NCBI RefSeq assembly: GCF_016583825.1
Contig: NZ_NRRV01000025.1
Coordinates: 1-64,000, forward strand
Direction: 5' to 3'
Length of the DNA: 64,000 nucleotides
Origin: Thiohalocapsa halophila
GTDB taxonomy: Bacteria > Pseudomonadota > Gammaproteobacteria > Chromatiales > Chromatiaceae
Positions 18,960 to 26,869 of this stretch are shown here, in pieces (the first letter of the stretch is position 1; the number at the start of each line of letters is the position of its first letter). The translations under genes were made by a program, and so were the position numbers. The notes under the pieces are model-generated. The model had not been told where the DNA came from and did no database searches. It was given only the letters and a program-made list of their open reading frames with translations.

Positions 18960-19809
18960 GCACCACCTCCAGGTCCGCGGCGGGCTGATGGCGCGCCTGG
19001 ATGGTAGCGATTTGAGCCACCTCGGCGTTCAGCTGATCCAGCGGCGGGATGTTGAAATCCCGCTCCAGCAGCGTCGGGAAGACGCCGAAGCGCTGGTAGG
19101 CATGGTCCAGCAGGCTCCAGACCGGGTCGATGACATCGGCCCCGTGGGTGTCGACACGCAGGTCCGGGGCCTCGACATAGTGCCCGGCCACGTGGCAGTA
19201 GACCACCCGCTCGGCGGGCAGGGCTTCCAAGAATTCGACGGCGTCATAGCCGTGGTTGATGCTGTTGACGTAGATGTTGTTCACGTCCAGCAGGAGGTCG
19301 CAGTCCGCCTCCGTCAGTACCGCGTTGAGGAAATCGATCTCGCGCAGTGCTTGGCCCGGCGCCGCGTAGTAGGAGACGTTCTCCAGCGCGATGCGCCGCT
19401 CCAGGATGTCCTGTACCCGGCGCACCCGCTCGGCCACGTAGTGGACGGCGTCCTCCGTGAAGGGGATGGGCATCAGGTCGTAGAGCTGGCCGTCGTCTGA
19501 GGTGTAGCTCAGGTGCTCGGTGTAGGCGCGGATCTGGTGGGTGTCCAGAAACGTCTTCACGCGCTGTACGAAGGCCTCGTCCAACGCCGCCGGGGAGCCA
19601 ATGGACAGCGACAGCCCGTGACAGACAAAGGGATAGCGCTCGGTCATGGACCGAAACAGGCGCCCGAAGCGCCCGCCGACGCCGATCCAGTTCTCCGGCG
19701 CCACTTCGTAGAAGCTCGCTGCAGGCGGTGGCTGCTCGGCGGCCTCAGTGAGGAATTCCCGCCGTAGTCCGAGACCGGCGCCGCGGACCGGATAGCTTGG
19801 TACGTGCAT
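18952..19809 (-). CDS. hvfB: MNIO (DUF692) iron enzyme of the bufferin operon
   Basis: A 285-residue TIM-barrel protein of the multinuclear non-haem iron oxidase family (DUF692, MbnB-like). Candidate iron ligands are visible in order: [52 protein letters not shown] and LLERDFNIP. Members with EGKCG-type precursors convert cysteine residues to oxazolone-thioamide or thiooxazole groups that bind copper. The precursor hvfA lies 127 bp upstream and hvfC overlaps downstream. The start [12 protein letters not shown] keeps the family N-terminus (GAGLGLR). Confidence 0.92.
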   Translation of the reverse strand: MHVPSYPVRGAGLGLRREFLTEAAEQPPPAASFYEVAPENWIGVGGRFGRLFRSMTERYPFVCHGLSLSIGSPAALDEAFVQRVKTFLDTHQIRAYTEHLSYTSDDGQLYDLMPIPFTEDAVHYVAERVRRVQDILERRIALENVSYYAAPGQALREIDFLNAVLTEADCDLLLDVNNIYVNSINHGYDAVEFLEALPAERVVYCHVAGHYVEAPDLRVDTHGADVIDPVWSLLDHAYQRFGVFPTLLERDFNIPPLDQLNAEVAQIATIQARHQPAADLEVVHA

Positions 19810-19936
19810 GGCGAAGGGCTCGTTGGCCGGTGGGGGAGGGGCCGAGCCCGGGGCTGCCCGGGCCCGGCCGCGGCGGCGCTGGAGATCAGCGCCAGCCGCT
19901 TAGCGGGTCTCCGCGATGGGAGTCTCGGTGACTGGA

Positions 19937-20197
19937 TCAGCCCTCGCCGCCGCACTTGCCCTCGCCGCACTTGCCTTCGCCTTCACCCTTGTCGTCGCCG
20001 CACTTGCCTTCGCCACACTTGCCTTCGCCGCACTTACCCTCGGAGCCGGCCAGCTGCATGTAGCCGCCGTTGAGCTCGGTGGCGCTGAACAGCTCGTCCG
20101 CGGACAGGTCGGTGGCGGCGGCGTGGGCGGTGCCCAGGCCGCCGGCAAGGGCGGCACCAACGATGGCGGCAACGGGGGTGATGGTCTTCTTGGACAT
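19937..20197 (-). CDS. hvfA: Bufferin-type metallophore precursor with five EGKCG repeats
   Basis: An 86-residue RiPP precursor. Residues 1-27 form a Sec signal peptide (PVAAIVGAALAGGLGTAHA). The mature N-terminus has the conserved LSADELFSATELNGGYMQLAG segment, likely the recognition part. The C-terminus holds three contiguous EGKCG units, a DDKGEG spacer and two more EGKCG units, five cysteines in all. In HvfA and BufA2 proteins these cysteines are modified by the MNIO enzyme to copper-binding groups; the product is exported and thought to buffer copper in the periplasm. The start MSKKTITPV is supported by GAGG eight bases upstream. A 285-bp upstream region holds two repeated motifs. Confidence 0.92.
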   Translation of the reverse strand: MSKKTITPVAAIVGAALAGGLGTAHAAATDLSADELFSATELNGGYMQLAGSEGKCGEGKCGEGKCGDDKGEGEGKCGEGKCGGEG

Positions 20198-20223
20198 GGT
20201 CTTTGCCTCTGTATGAAAAACTG

Positions 20224-20248
20224 AGTGGTCACTTCCAGCAGTGGTCAC
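20224..20248 (-). promoter_or_regulatory. 9-bp direct repeat just upstream of hvfA
   Basis: GTGACCACT occurs twice on the hvfA strand (plus-strand AGTGGTCAC at 20224-20232 and 20240-20248), 16 bp apart start to start and 27-51 bp before the hvfA ATG. It could be part of a promoter or an activator site. Bufferin operons are often driven by ECF sigma factors, but no consensus could be assigned here. Confidence 0.4.
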
Positions 20249-20302
20249 GTCGGGTGAGCCCGGGTGGGCTCGGCATGCAAGTCCCGTCGCTACATCTGCC
20301 TT

Positions 20303-20360
20303 GATAACACGGAAAGCCAGCGAGAAACACAGATTCGCACTAGGTCTTTCTGGTGTTATC
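20303..20360. promoter_or_regulatory. Long-range inverted repeat between hvfA and the amidase
   Basis: GATAACAC (20303-20310) and GTGTTATC (20353-20360) form a perfect 8-bp inverted repeat; extending inward, GGAAAG faces CTTTCTG with one bulged base, giving arms of about 14 bp around a 29-nt loop. It could be a looped operator for hvfA or a terminator for the amidase gene, whose transcript runs towards it. No T tract follows. Confidence 0.45.
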
Positions 20361-20476
20361 GCTCGTTAGAGACCCGGGCCGGACTTAGGTTCTTTCACGC
20401 AGGATGGAAATAACGCCCGCCGCGCGGTCCCGGCGACGAGCGGCGCCGCCGGGCGCGGTGCCGGCGTGCGTCCCTG

Positions 20477-22255
20477 TCAGCGGTGGCCGGGCACCCTTGC
20501 CGCGGGCTGCGAGGGCGGATGCGGCAAAGGCCCGAAGCCCGGCGGTGGTCGGCGATGGCGGGTCGCCTGCTCATAGGCGTAGGCGTACTGGAACAGCTTG
20601 GCCTCGTCGAAGGGGCGTGCCAGCAGTTGCAGGCCGAGGGGCAGCCCGGAGACGGTGTGGCCCATGGGCACCGTGATGGCGGGCTGGCCGCTGTGCGGGG
20701 CGATGACGGGGCTGTTGTTGCCGCGGGGGCTGTCGTCGTCGCCGATGCGCCCTGGCGGGTTGGTCCAGGTTGGGTAGAGGATGGCGTCCACCCCGGTTTG
20801 GTCCATGGCCGAGACGACGCCTTGCAGCAGCGCGCGCCGACGCGGGTCGCCCTGCACGTCGACACAGGGTGGCTCTTGCTTGGCGGGCGCAGCGTCGACG
20901 GACATGGCCCATTGCATGGCGCCCGCGTGGCGCGGCAAGAACAGGCCCGCGGCGACGATGGCGTCCAGCGAGCGCACAGGTGCCGCAGGCCCTAGGCTTA
21001 TCAGATAGCGGTCCAGGTCGTAGCGGAAGCGGCTACAGAAGCCAGTGGCGTTCGTGAGGGCTGTGAAGCGCGGGATGGTGAAGGGGTCCACCAGCGTGGC
21101 GCCGGCGCGCTCGAGGTCGGCCAAGGCGCGCTCGAAGACCGCCACCACCTTCGGGTCTGCGGTGTCGGTGTCCACCAGCGCCCGGAGCACGCCTAGACGG
21201 GCGCCGCGCAGCCCGTCGCTGCGCAGGAAGGCACGGTAGTTGTCCGGGGCACGGCCGCGGGCGGCTTGTGTGATGGGGTCCGCCGGGTCCGGGCCCGCCA
21301 GCACCGAGAAGACAATGGCCGTGTCGCGTACGGTCCGCATCAGGGGGCCGCCCACGTCGCGGTTGGCCAGTAAGGGCAGGATCCCGTCGCGGCTGGTGGC
21401 GCCCAGCGTCGAGCGGATGCCCACCAGGCCCGAGTGCGACGCCGGCCCGCGGATGGAGTTGCCGGTGTCCGTGCCCATGCCGATGATGCCGAGGCTCGCG
21501 GCGATGGCGGATGCCGTACCACCGCTGGAGCCCGCCGGCACCCGCGAGAGGTCGTAGGCGTTGCGGGTCTCGCCGTGGGTGGAGCTGATGGTGCGGTAGG
21601 GGCTGAAGGCCCATTCGCCCATGTTCGCCTTGGCGAGCACGATGGCCCCGGCGGCGCGCAGCTGGCGGACCATGAAGGCATCGTCCGGCGGCACCGTGCC
21701 CGCCAGGGCCGCGGAGCCCGCTTCGGTGGGCATGTCCGCGGTATCGAAGTTGTCCTTCAGGATGACTGGCATGCAGTGCAGGGTGCGCAGCCGCCCGAGG
21801 CGCGCCTGCTCCGCGTCCAGTGCCCGAGCCCGATCCAGGGCCTCGGGATTGACGGCGATGATGGCGTTCAGCGCATCGGCCGGCGATGCCGGCACTTCGA
21901 GCCGGCCGACAGGCCCGTTGTCTGCGGCCTCTGGTGCGGCGGGCGCTTGCGTGCGCGATGGCGGCTGCTCCGCATCCGCGCCGGGCTCGGGCGGCGGATC
22001 GAAGGTCTGGATACGGGCCAGATAACCCCTCGTCAGCCCCTCGCAGCTGAGGCGGCCCTGCGACAGCGCCGCATGCGCCCCGTCGATGGTGAGCTCTACC
22101 AGGCTTGGTGCCGCCGGGCTCGATGTCGCCGGGCTCGATGTCGCCGGGCTCGGTTCCGCCGCCGGCGTCGACTGCCGCCCACACCCGGCCGCCAACAGAG
22201 CCGCGACCAGAATTGCAGGCAAAATTCTGGGGACGGTAACCTTATTTTGCCACAT
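20477..22255 (-). CDS. Amidase-signature lipoprotein
   Basis: A 592-residue amidase-signature enzyme. Residues 1-24 are a lipoprotein signal ending in LLAAGC, so it should be anchored in the envelope. The Ser-cisSer-Lys triad is visible: Lys in VILKDNFD, the Gly/Ser-rich SSGGTASAI, and the nucleophile Ser in TDTGNSIRGPAS. The family hydrolyses amides or peptide-like bonds; substrate unknown. The first residues MWQNKVTVPRILP are encoded by a dispersed GGGGACGGTAACC element, and no ribosome-binding site precedes this ATG; an in-frame ATG 27 codons upstream (to 22336) is an alternative but would bury the signal peptide. Nothing around it suggests a pathway. Confidence 0.85.
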   Translation of the reverse strand: MWQNKVTVPRILPAILVAALLAAGCGRQSTPAAEPSPATSSPATSSPAAPSLVELTIDGAHAALSQGRLSCEGLTRGYLARIQTFDPPPEPGADAEQPPSRTQAPAAPEAADNGPVGRLEVPASPADALNAIIAVNPEALDRARALDAEQARLGRLRTLHCMPVILKDNFDTADMPTEAGSAALAGTVPPDDAFMVRQLRAAGAIVLAKANMGEWAFSPYRTISSTHGETRNAYDLSRVPAGSSGGTASAIAASLGIIGMGTDTGNSIRGPASHSGLVGIRSTLGATSRDGILPLLANRDVGGPLMRTVRDTAIVFSVLAGPDPADPITQAARGRAPDNYRAFLRSDGLRGARLGVLRALVDTDTADPKVVAVFERALADLERAGATLVDPFTIPRFTALTNATGFCSRFRYDLDRYLISLGPAAPVRSLDAIVAAGLFLPRHAGAMQWAMSVDAAPAKQEPPCVDVQGDPRRRALLQGVVSAMDQTGVDAILYPTWTNPPGRIGDDDSPRGNNSPVIAPHSGQPAITVPMGHTVSGLPLGLQLLARPFDEAKLFQYAYAYEQATRHRRPPPGFGPLPHPPSQPAARVPGHR

Positions 22256-22421
22256 GGAGGTCGTGTCGCGGCGCGGCCAGAAGATGCTCGCGTCCTTTGC
22301 GCCTTTGCGGAAGATACCTTTCTCCCGGCTATGCACGCTAAGCGCCGGTTGGCAGTGGGTGGACTGCGCTGCGCTTGTCCACCCGGCCTAAGTCATTACG
22401 GGGACGGTAACCTTATCTTGC
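22228..22421. repeat. Two GGGGACGGTAACCTTAT elements bracketing a REP
   Basis: GGGGACGGTAACCTTAT occurs at about 22230-22246 and again, same orientation, at about 22398-22414. Between them lies a GGTGGACTGCGCTGCGC...GTCCACC REP unit (about 22354-22384). The first copy is inside the 5' coding end of the amidase gene; the second abuts the stop codon of the upstream lipoprotein gene. I recognise such motifs as commonly found beside REP-associated tyrosine transposases, but no transposase is present here. Confidence 0.65.
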
Positions 22422-22424
22422 GCT

Positions 22425-22949
22425 TTAACCGCAGTCGACTTCGCTGCGCTCCAGGTGAAGCCTGCATTCCGTCGGCGCGATGTCTTCGCCCGCCATTTCC
22501 AGTGCAAAGCCGTCTGGATTCTGCCGGGCCCAGGCTGCGGCTTCCGCGCTGCCTGCCATGAAGCCGACGACCCGAAGCTTGGAGACCGCTGTCGGGTCGG
22601 TGATGACATAGGACGCACTGCGCTGCACCGTTTCGCCCGCCTGTGGCGCCTGCGTGAAGGTGACGTTGACCCTGAGCCCGGCGGGCAAGGGCTCCGTGGG
22701 GTCGGATTCGAGAATTTTGACGTAGACCGTCGCACAGACGTCGTCGCCGTCGCTCTCGCCGGTCCAGCCCGGCACGCTGTCGGAGGTGGCGGCGGGGTCG
22801 AAGTGCTCCCGCGCCACCTGGCAGTCGCCGGGGAAGGTCATATCGGTGACCGATAGGACCTCCCATTTGTCGTAACACCCCGTGAGCGAAAGGCCACTGA
22901 GAACGGCTGCGGCGATGACTTTGGCGGCGGGGCGGACGAGCACGGGCAT
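22425..22949 (-). CDS. Hypothetical lipoprotein
   Basis: A 174-residue protein with a lipobox signal (AAVLSGLSLTGC, Cys about residue 25). The mature part has four further cysteines, in PGDCQVA, DDVCATVY, PTECRLH and the terminal DCG, probably paired in disulfides, and a compact beta-rich pattern (VCATVYVKILES; LRVNVTFTQAP). No family recognised. The start MPVLVRPAAKV is chosen over one 19 codons upstream because it gives a normal-length signal. It is followed by the amidase on the same strand. Confidence 0.7.
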   Translation of the reverse strand: MPVLVRPAAKVIAAAVLSGLSLTGCYDKWEVLSVTDMTFPGDCQVAREHFDPAATSDSVPGWTGESDGDDVCATVYVKILESDPTEPLPAGLRVNVTFTQAPQAGETVQRSASYVITDPTAVSKLRVVGFMAGSAEAAAWARQNPDGFALEMAGEDIAPTECRLHLERSEVDCG

Positions 22950-23145
22950 GGTCGAGGGTCTCTGGCGGTACAACGGCAGTAGCCGGGAATGGCGCTGATG
23001 ACGCACATTCTCAAGCTAAAGACAGGGGCGGCGGGCGTCGCTGTTGCCTCCGGGTCAGCCGCGATGCCTCGAGCCAAGCCGAGAGCGCGGCGGGGTTGCT
23101 GACGCCCTCGCGACATCGCCGGGCGGACCGATGCATGATGGTGGC

Positions 23146-23445
23146 TCATCCCTTCGCTGTTTCCCCGCCTGGCACGTCATGCCCGGCTCCGCCCCTCTCG
23201 GTAATGCCGTGTTGCCATAGCTCGTACTCGCTTATGTCGATGTCGGGCCCCCAAGAGACTGCGTAGCCACCCGGCTCCACCGCGACAGTCTCAAAGAAAT
23301 GCGGATTCTTGAGCGGCGCGAACATTTCCCGATCTGTCAGACGCTGGACGTCATAGCGTTTCATGACAGCGTTGTCGAAGGTGACCAACAGCACGTGGCC
23401 CTCTATCGGAATGACGTGGCGAACCCTGGGGATACTAGCTGTCAT
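23146..23445 (-). CDS. DUF2442 protein
   Basis: A 99-residue small protein of the DUF2442 type: PRVRHVIPIEGHVLLVTFDN, KRYDVQRL and GGYAVSWGPDIDISEYELW match the family pattern (a beta-rich domain ending in a W-x-x-D-x-D-I-S motif). Function unknown; these proteins commonly occur next to DUF4160 proteins, and the pair has been suggested to behave like a toxin-antitoxin module. Its ATG overlaps the DUF4160 stop by four bases. Confidence 0.82.
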   Translation of the reverse strand: MTASIPRVRHVIPIEGHVLLVTFDNAVMKRYDVQRLTDREMFAPLKNPHFFETVAVEPGGYAVSWGPDIDISEYELWQHGITERGGAGHDVPGGETAKG

Positions 23446-23690
23446 TGTAGCGGTGGCAGTTTTTGAAACTGCTGCTTCATCCACATGCGCTTGAGATCTT
23501 GCTGGTAAGTACTCGCCCATTCGACGACGAGCTTTCTTGCTCGCGGCGGTAAGTCACCCTCGATCATGTCGAGCGTATCGATGTTGAAGAGTGCAACGTA
23601 CTCACCGTAGACAGCGTGGAAATGGGGTGGTGGATGATCCCCGAAAAAGAGCTTGATAATGATTCCATAGAATCGACTGATCTCCGGCAT
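23442..23690 (-). CDS. DUF4160 protein
   Basis: An 82-residue DUF4160 protein with the family motif MPEISRFYGIIIKLFF...HPPPHFHAVYGEY; the His/Pro cluster DHPPPHFH is the hallmark. The role is unknown. The ATG begins one base beyond the ppk1 stop and is preceded by AAGGG inside ppk1, so ppk1, DUF4160 and DUF2442 form a tightly packed transcription unit. Overlaps DUF2442 (ATGA). Confidence 0.85.
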   Translation of the reverse strand: MPEISRFYGIIIKLFFGDHPPPHFHAVYGEYVALFNIDTLDMIEGDLPPRARKLVVEWASTYQQDLKRMWMKQQFQKLPPLQ

Positions 23691-23691
23691 C

Positions 23692-25914
23692 TCAACCCTT
23701 CTCAGCCAGTCGATTCTCGAAGTGGCTCAGCAGCCTTGAGCGCAAGGTCTTCTCCTTGTGCTTGGCGGCGGCGGCGAGGCGCTTTTCCGCGACGCCGATG
23801 AGGGTCTGCTGGGTGCCCTTGGATTTCTCGTCAGCGGGTGTGCGTTGGGTGTAGCTGCCGTCGGAGTGCATGTCCCAGGCGGTGCGCTCGTCGGCGAGCT
23901 GCACGTCGAGGATCAGGCGCAGCTCTTGGCGCAGCTCCGGGTTCTCCACCGGGGCGATGACCTCGACACGGCTCTCGAGGTTGCGGCCCATCATGTCTGC
24001 GGAGCCGATGTAGTACTCCTCGTCGCCGCCGTTGTGGAAGTACAGGATCCGCGCATGCTCCAAGAAGCGCCCGACGATGCTGATGACCTGCGCGCCTTCG
24101 CTGAGGCCGGGCAGCCCGGGGCGGAAGCGGCAGGTGTCGCGGACGATGAGATCCAGCTTGACCCCGGCGCGGCTTGCCTTATAGAGCGCGCGGACGATGT
24201 CCACGTCCTCCAGCGCGTTCATTTTCATCTGGATGTGACCGCCGCCTTGCTCTTGGTGCAGGCTGATCTCGCGCTCGATCTTGCCGAGGATGCCGCGCTT
24301 GAGGGTATAGGGCGCCGCGAGGATCTTGCGGTAGCTGGGCGGCGGCGAGTAGCCGGTGAGATAGTTGAACAGCTCCGTCAGGTCGGCGCCGATGTCCTCG
24401 TCGCAGCCGAGCATGCCGAGATCCGTGTAGAGCTTGGCGGTGCCGCCGTGGTAGTTGCCGGTGCCGACGTGGTAGTAGCGGCGCAGCTGGGCGTAGTCGC
24501 GGCGGACGACGAAGATCAGCTTGCTGTGGGTCTTGAGGCCCATGACGCCATAGGTGACATGGATGCCCTCGGCCTCCAGCCGCCGCGCCCAGCCGATGTT
24601 GGCGGCCTCGTCGAAACGCGCCTTCAGCTCCACCAGCACGGCCACCTGCTTGCCGTTCTGTGCCGCCTCGATCAGGGACTCCAGGATGGCGCCGCCGGAG
24701 GTGCGGTACAGCGTCATCTTGATGGCTAGGACTTTCGGGTCCTGCGCGGCCGTGGCAAGAAAGCGCTCCACGGTGGTGGAGAAGGACTGATACGGGTGCT
24801 GCACCAGCAGCGGCCCGGTCTCGCGGATGATGTGGAAGATGTTGCGGCGGTCGTTGCCGAGGATCGGATGGTCGCCCGGGCGATGGGGCGGATCGCGCAG
24901 CTCCGGGAAATCCAGTGAGGCCAGCTCGAAGAGGTCGCGCTTGGCCATCATGCCGGGGACCTCGTAGACGTCTTCTTCCTCGTTGAGGCCGAGCTCGGCG
25001 GCGAGCATGCCGCGATGCGTCTTGTCCATGCCCGCCTGCACCTCAAGGCGCACGATGGGCGCGAAATGGCGCTCGCGCAGCTCCGTTTCGATGTGCTCCA
25101 GCAGGTCGTTGGCGGCCTCTTCGGTGGGCTCGACAATGGCGTTGCGGGTGACGCGGAAGAGCTCGCAGCTGTCGATCTCCATGCCCGGGAAGAGCATGTC
25201 CAGGTTGTTGACGATGACGTCTTCCAGCCTGACGAAGGTGTTGACACCGTCCACCCGGATCAGCCGCCTGCTGATGTCCTTGCTGATCGGCACCTTGACG
25301 CGAGCCATGTAGACCTCGGTACCGCCGGGGTAGCGCAGCGTCACCAGCAGGTTCAGCGCCAGATTGGAGATGAACGGGAAGGGGTGGGCCGGGTCCATGG
25401 CCAGCGGCGTGATCATGGGGAAGATGTCGGTGCGGTATTGCTCGCGCAGGCGCTCGCGGGCGTCCTTGGGCAAGGATTCAACGGCGGCGAGCCGGATGTC
25501 GTGGGCTTCGAGCTCCGTCAGCAGCTCCTGGAAGATGCGCTCCTGGTCTGCCTGCATCTGCGCCAGCACGGCGCGGCACTCCTGTACCTGCTGCACGGGT
25601 GAGCGGCCGTCCACGGTCAGCGTGTGCACACCGGCGGCGATCTGCTGCTTGAGCCCGCCGATGCGCTTCATGAAGAATTCATCGAGATTGTTGTTGACGA
25701 TGGCCAGGAACTTGACCCGTTCCAGCAGGGGTGTGCGGGGGTCGTCGGCCTCGTGCTGCACGCGCTGGTTGAAGGCGAGCCAGGTAAGCTCGCGGTTCAG
25801 GTACAGCGCCGGGTCATCGAGGTCGGGCGGCTCCGGCGGTGCCTCTAGCTCCGTGTCCACGGTGGCGATGTCGGTGTCCTCGTCGAGCAGGACATTCGGG
25901 TCGGTGTCGTTCAT
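23692..25914 (-). CDS. ppk1: Polyphosphate kinase 1
   Basis: A 740-residue PPK1, which polymerises ATP gamma-phosphate into inorganic polyphosphate at the membrane. Domain landmarks: ELTWLAFNQRV and NLDEFFMKRIGG in the N domain; PFPFISNLALNLLV in the head domain; and the catalytic region with YHPYQSFS-type HPYQSFSTTVERFL and the phosphohistidine segment GLKTHSKLIF. The C-terminal part carries the PLD-like C2 domain with RFLEHARILYFHN. The N-terminal 40 residues are acidic and variable. ATG 25914 is chosen as the family start; the frame remains open far upstream but that part is not coding. Polyphosphate is relevant to stress and storage in purple sulfur bacteria. Confidence 0.95.
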   Translation of the reverse strand: MNDTDPNVLLDEDTDIATVDTELEAPPEPPDLDDPALYLNRELTWLAFNQRVQHEADDPRTPLLERVKFLAIVNNNLDEFFMKRIGGLKQQIAAGVHTLTVDGRSPVQQVQECRAVLAQMQADQERIFQELLTELEAHDIRLAAVESLPKDARERLREQYRTDIFPMITPLAMDPAHPFPFISNLALNLLVTLRYPGGTEVYMARVKVPISKDISRRLIRVDGVNTFVRLEDVIVNNLDMLFPGMEIDSCELFRVTRNAIVEPTEEAANDLLEHIETELRERHFAPIVRLEVQAGMDKTHRGMLAAELGLNEEEDVYEVPGMMAKRDLFELASLDFPELRDPPHRPGDHPILGNDRRNIFHIIRETGPLLVQHPYQSFSTTVERFLATAAQDPKVLAIKMTLYRTSGGAILESLIEAAQNGKQVAVLVELKARFDEAANIGWARRLEAEGIHVTYGVMGLKTHSKLIFVVRRDYAQLRRYYHVGTGNYHGGTAKLYTDLGMLGCDEDIGADLTELFNYLTGYSPPPSYRKILAAPYTLKRGILGKIEREISLHQEQGGGHIQMKMNALEDVDIVRALYKASRAGVKLDLIVRDTCRFRPGLPGLSEGAQVISIVGRFLEHARILYFHNGGDEEYYIGSADMMGRNLESRVEVIAPVENPELRQELRLILDVQLADERTAWDMHSDGSYTQRTPADEKSKGTQQTLIGVAEKRLAAAAKHKEKTLRSRLLSHFENRLAEKG

Positions 25915-26100
25915 GGCGCTGGAGACTCCGGCAGGGCTGCGGTTCCGATTGACAACAAGGTATCGTATCAACGCCGGTACGCCCATGTGTGATGGTTTTT
26001 TGATCCGCTGCATGACCGCTGCCGGCTCTGGTGGCTGCCCCCAGCCGTTGCTGGCTGCGCCTAGGCTTGGAGCCCTTTGGTCGAATCGACAAGCGATACC

Positions 26101-26832
26101 ATGAGCGCCCCCACCGAGCCCCACGACAGCCTCTTTGCCGGCGCCGCCCCGCCGACGGACTTCGTCTTCGACCAGCAGGTGGCGCGGGTCTTTCCCGACA
26201 TGCTGCGTCGCTCTGTGCCCGGCTGGCCAGAGCTGTTGCGCCTTCTGGGGCTGGTGGCGGCGCGGGTGTCTGTGCCCGGACGGCCCATCTATGACCTCGG
26301 CTGCTCCCTGGGCGCCACCTCGGCGAGTCTGCTGGCGCGGCTGCCGCAGGCGCGCATCGTTGCCGTGGACAATGCGCCGGCGATGCTGGACGGCTTGCGC
26401 GCGCGGCTCGCCGAGCCTGTGGCGGCGGGTCGCGTTCGGCCCGTCTGCGCGGACATCGTGGATGTGCCCGTGAGCGATGCGGGGCTCATCGTACTGAACC
26501 TGACGCTTCAATTCGTGCCGCCAGCGGCGCGGCAGGATCTGCTGCGCCGGCTGCGGGCGGGACTCGTCCCGGGGGGCGCTTTGTTGCTGGTGGAGAAGGT
26601 GATCTTTCCCGATGCCGCCACTGACGCGCTGATGGACGGTTTGCATCAGGACTTCAAGCGCGGCCAGGGCTACAGCGCGCTCGAGATCGCCCGCAAGCGT
26701 GCGGCGCTGGAAGCGGTGCTGGTGCCTGAGGACATCGAGACCCACGAGGAGCGCCTGCGCGCGGCGGGCTTCACCCGCATCGAGCGTTGGTTTCAGTGCC
26801 TCAACTTCGTCGGCTGGCTGGCGCGGGGCTGA
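26101..26832 (+). CDS. cmoA: Carboxy-S-adenosylmethionine synthase CmoA
   Basis: A 243-residue SAM-dependent enzyme making carboxy-SAM from SAM and prephenate. The SAM-binding motif is YDLGCSLGATSASLLARL; downstream are AVDNAPAMLDG and VLNLTLQFVPP, and the C-terminal helix IERWFQCLNFVGWLA typical of CmoA. The product is used by CmoB to modify wobble uridine 34 in tRNA to cmo5U. cmoB follows on the same strand 37 bp later, the normal gene order. It diverges from ppk1 across a 186-bp gap with no clear motif. Confidence 0.94.
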   Translation: MSAPTEPHDSLFAGAAPPTDFVFDQQVARVFPDMLRRSVPGWPELLRLLGLVAARVSVPGRPIYDLGCSLGATSASLLARLPQARIVAVDNAPAMLDGLRARLAEPVAAGRVRPVCADIVDVPVSDAGLIVLNLTLQFVPPAARQDLLRRLRAGLVPGGALLLVEKVIFPDAATDALMDGLHQDFKRGQGYSALEIARKRAALEAVLVPEDIETHEERLRAAGFTRIERWFQCLNFVGWLARG

Positions 26833-26869
26833 TGGCGCTCGGCAGCTGCACCCGGCGTCGGCGAGGGCG

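Noticed and set aside
16813..19007. Very long open frames on both strands across the REP array (hundreds of residues)
   Set aside because: They are periodic translations of the 89-bp repeat and overlap real genes; no independent protein features.
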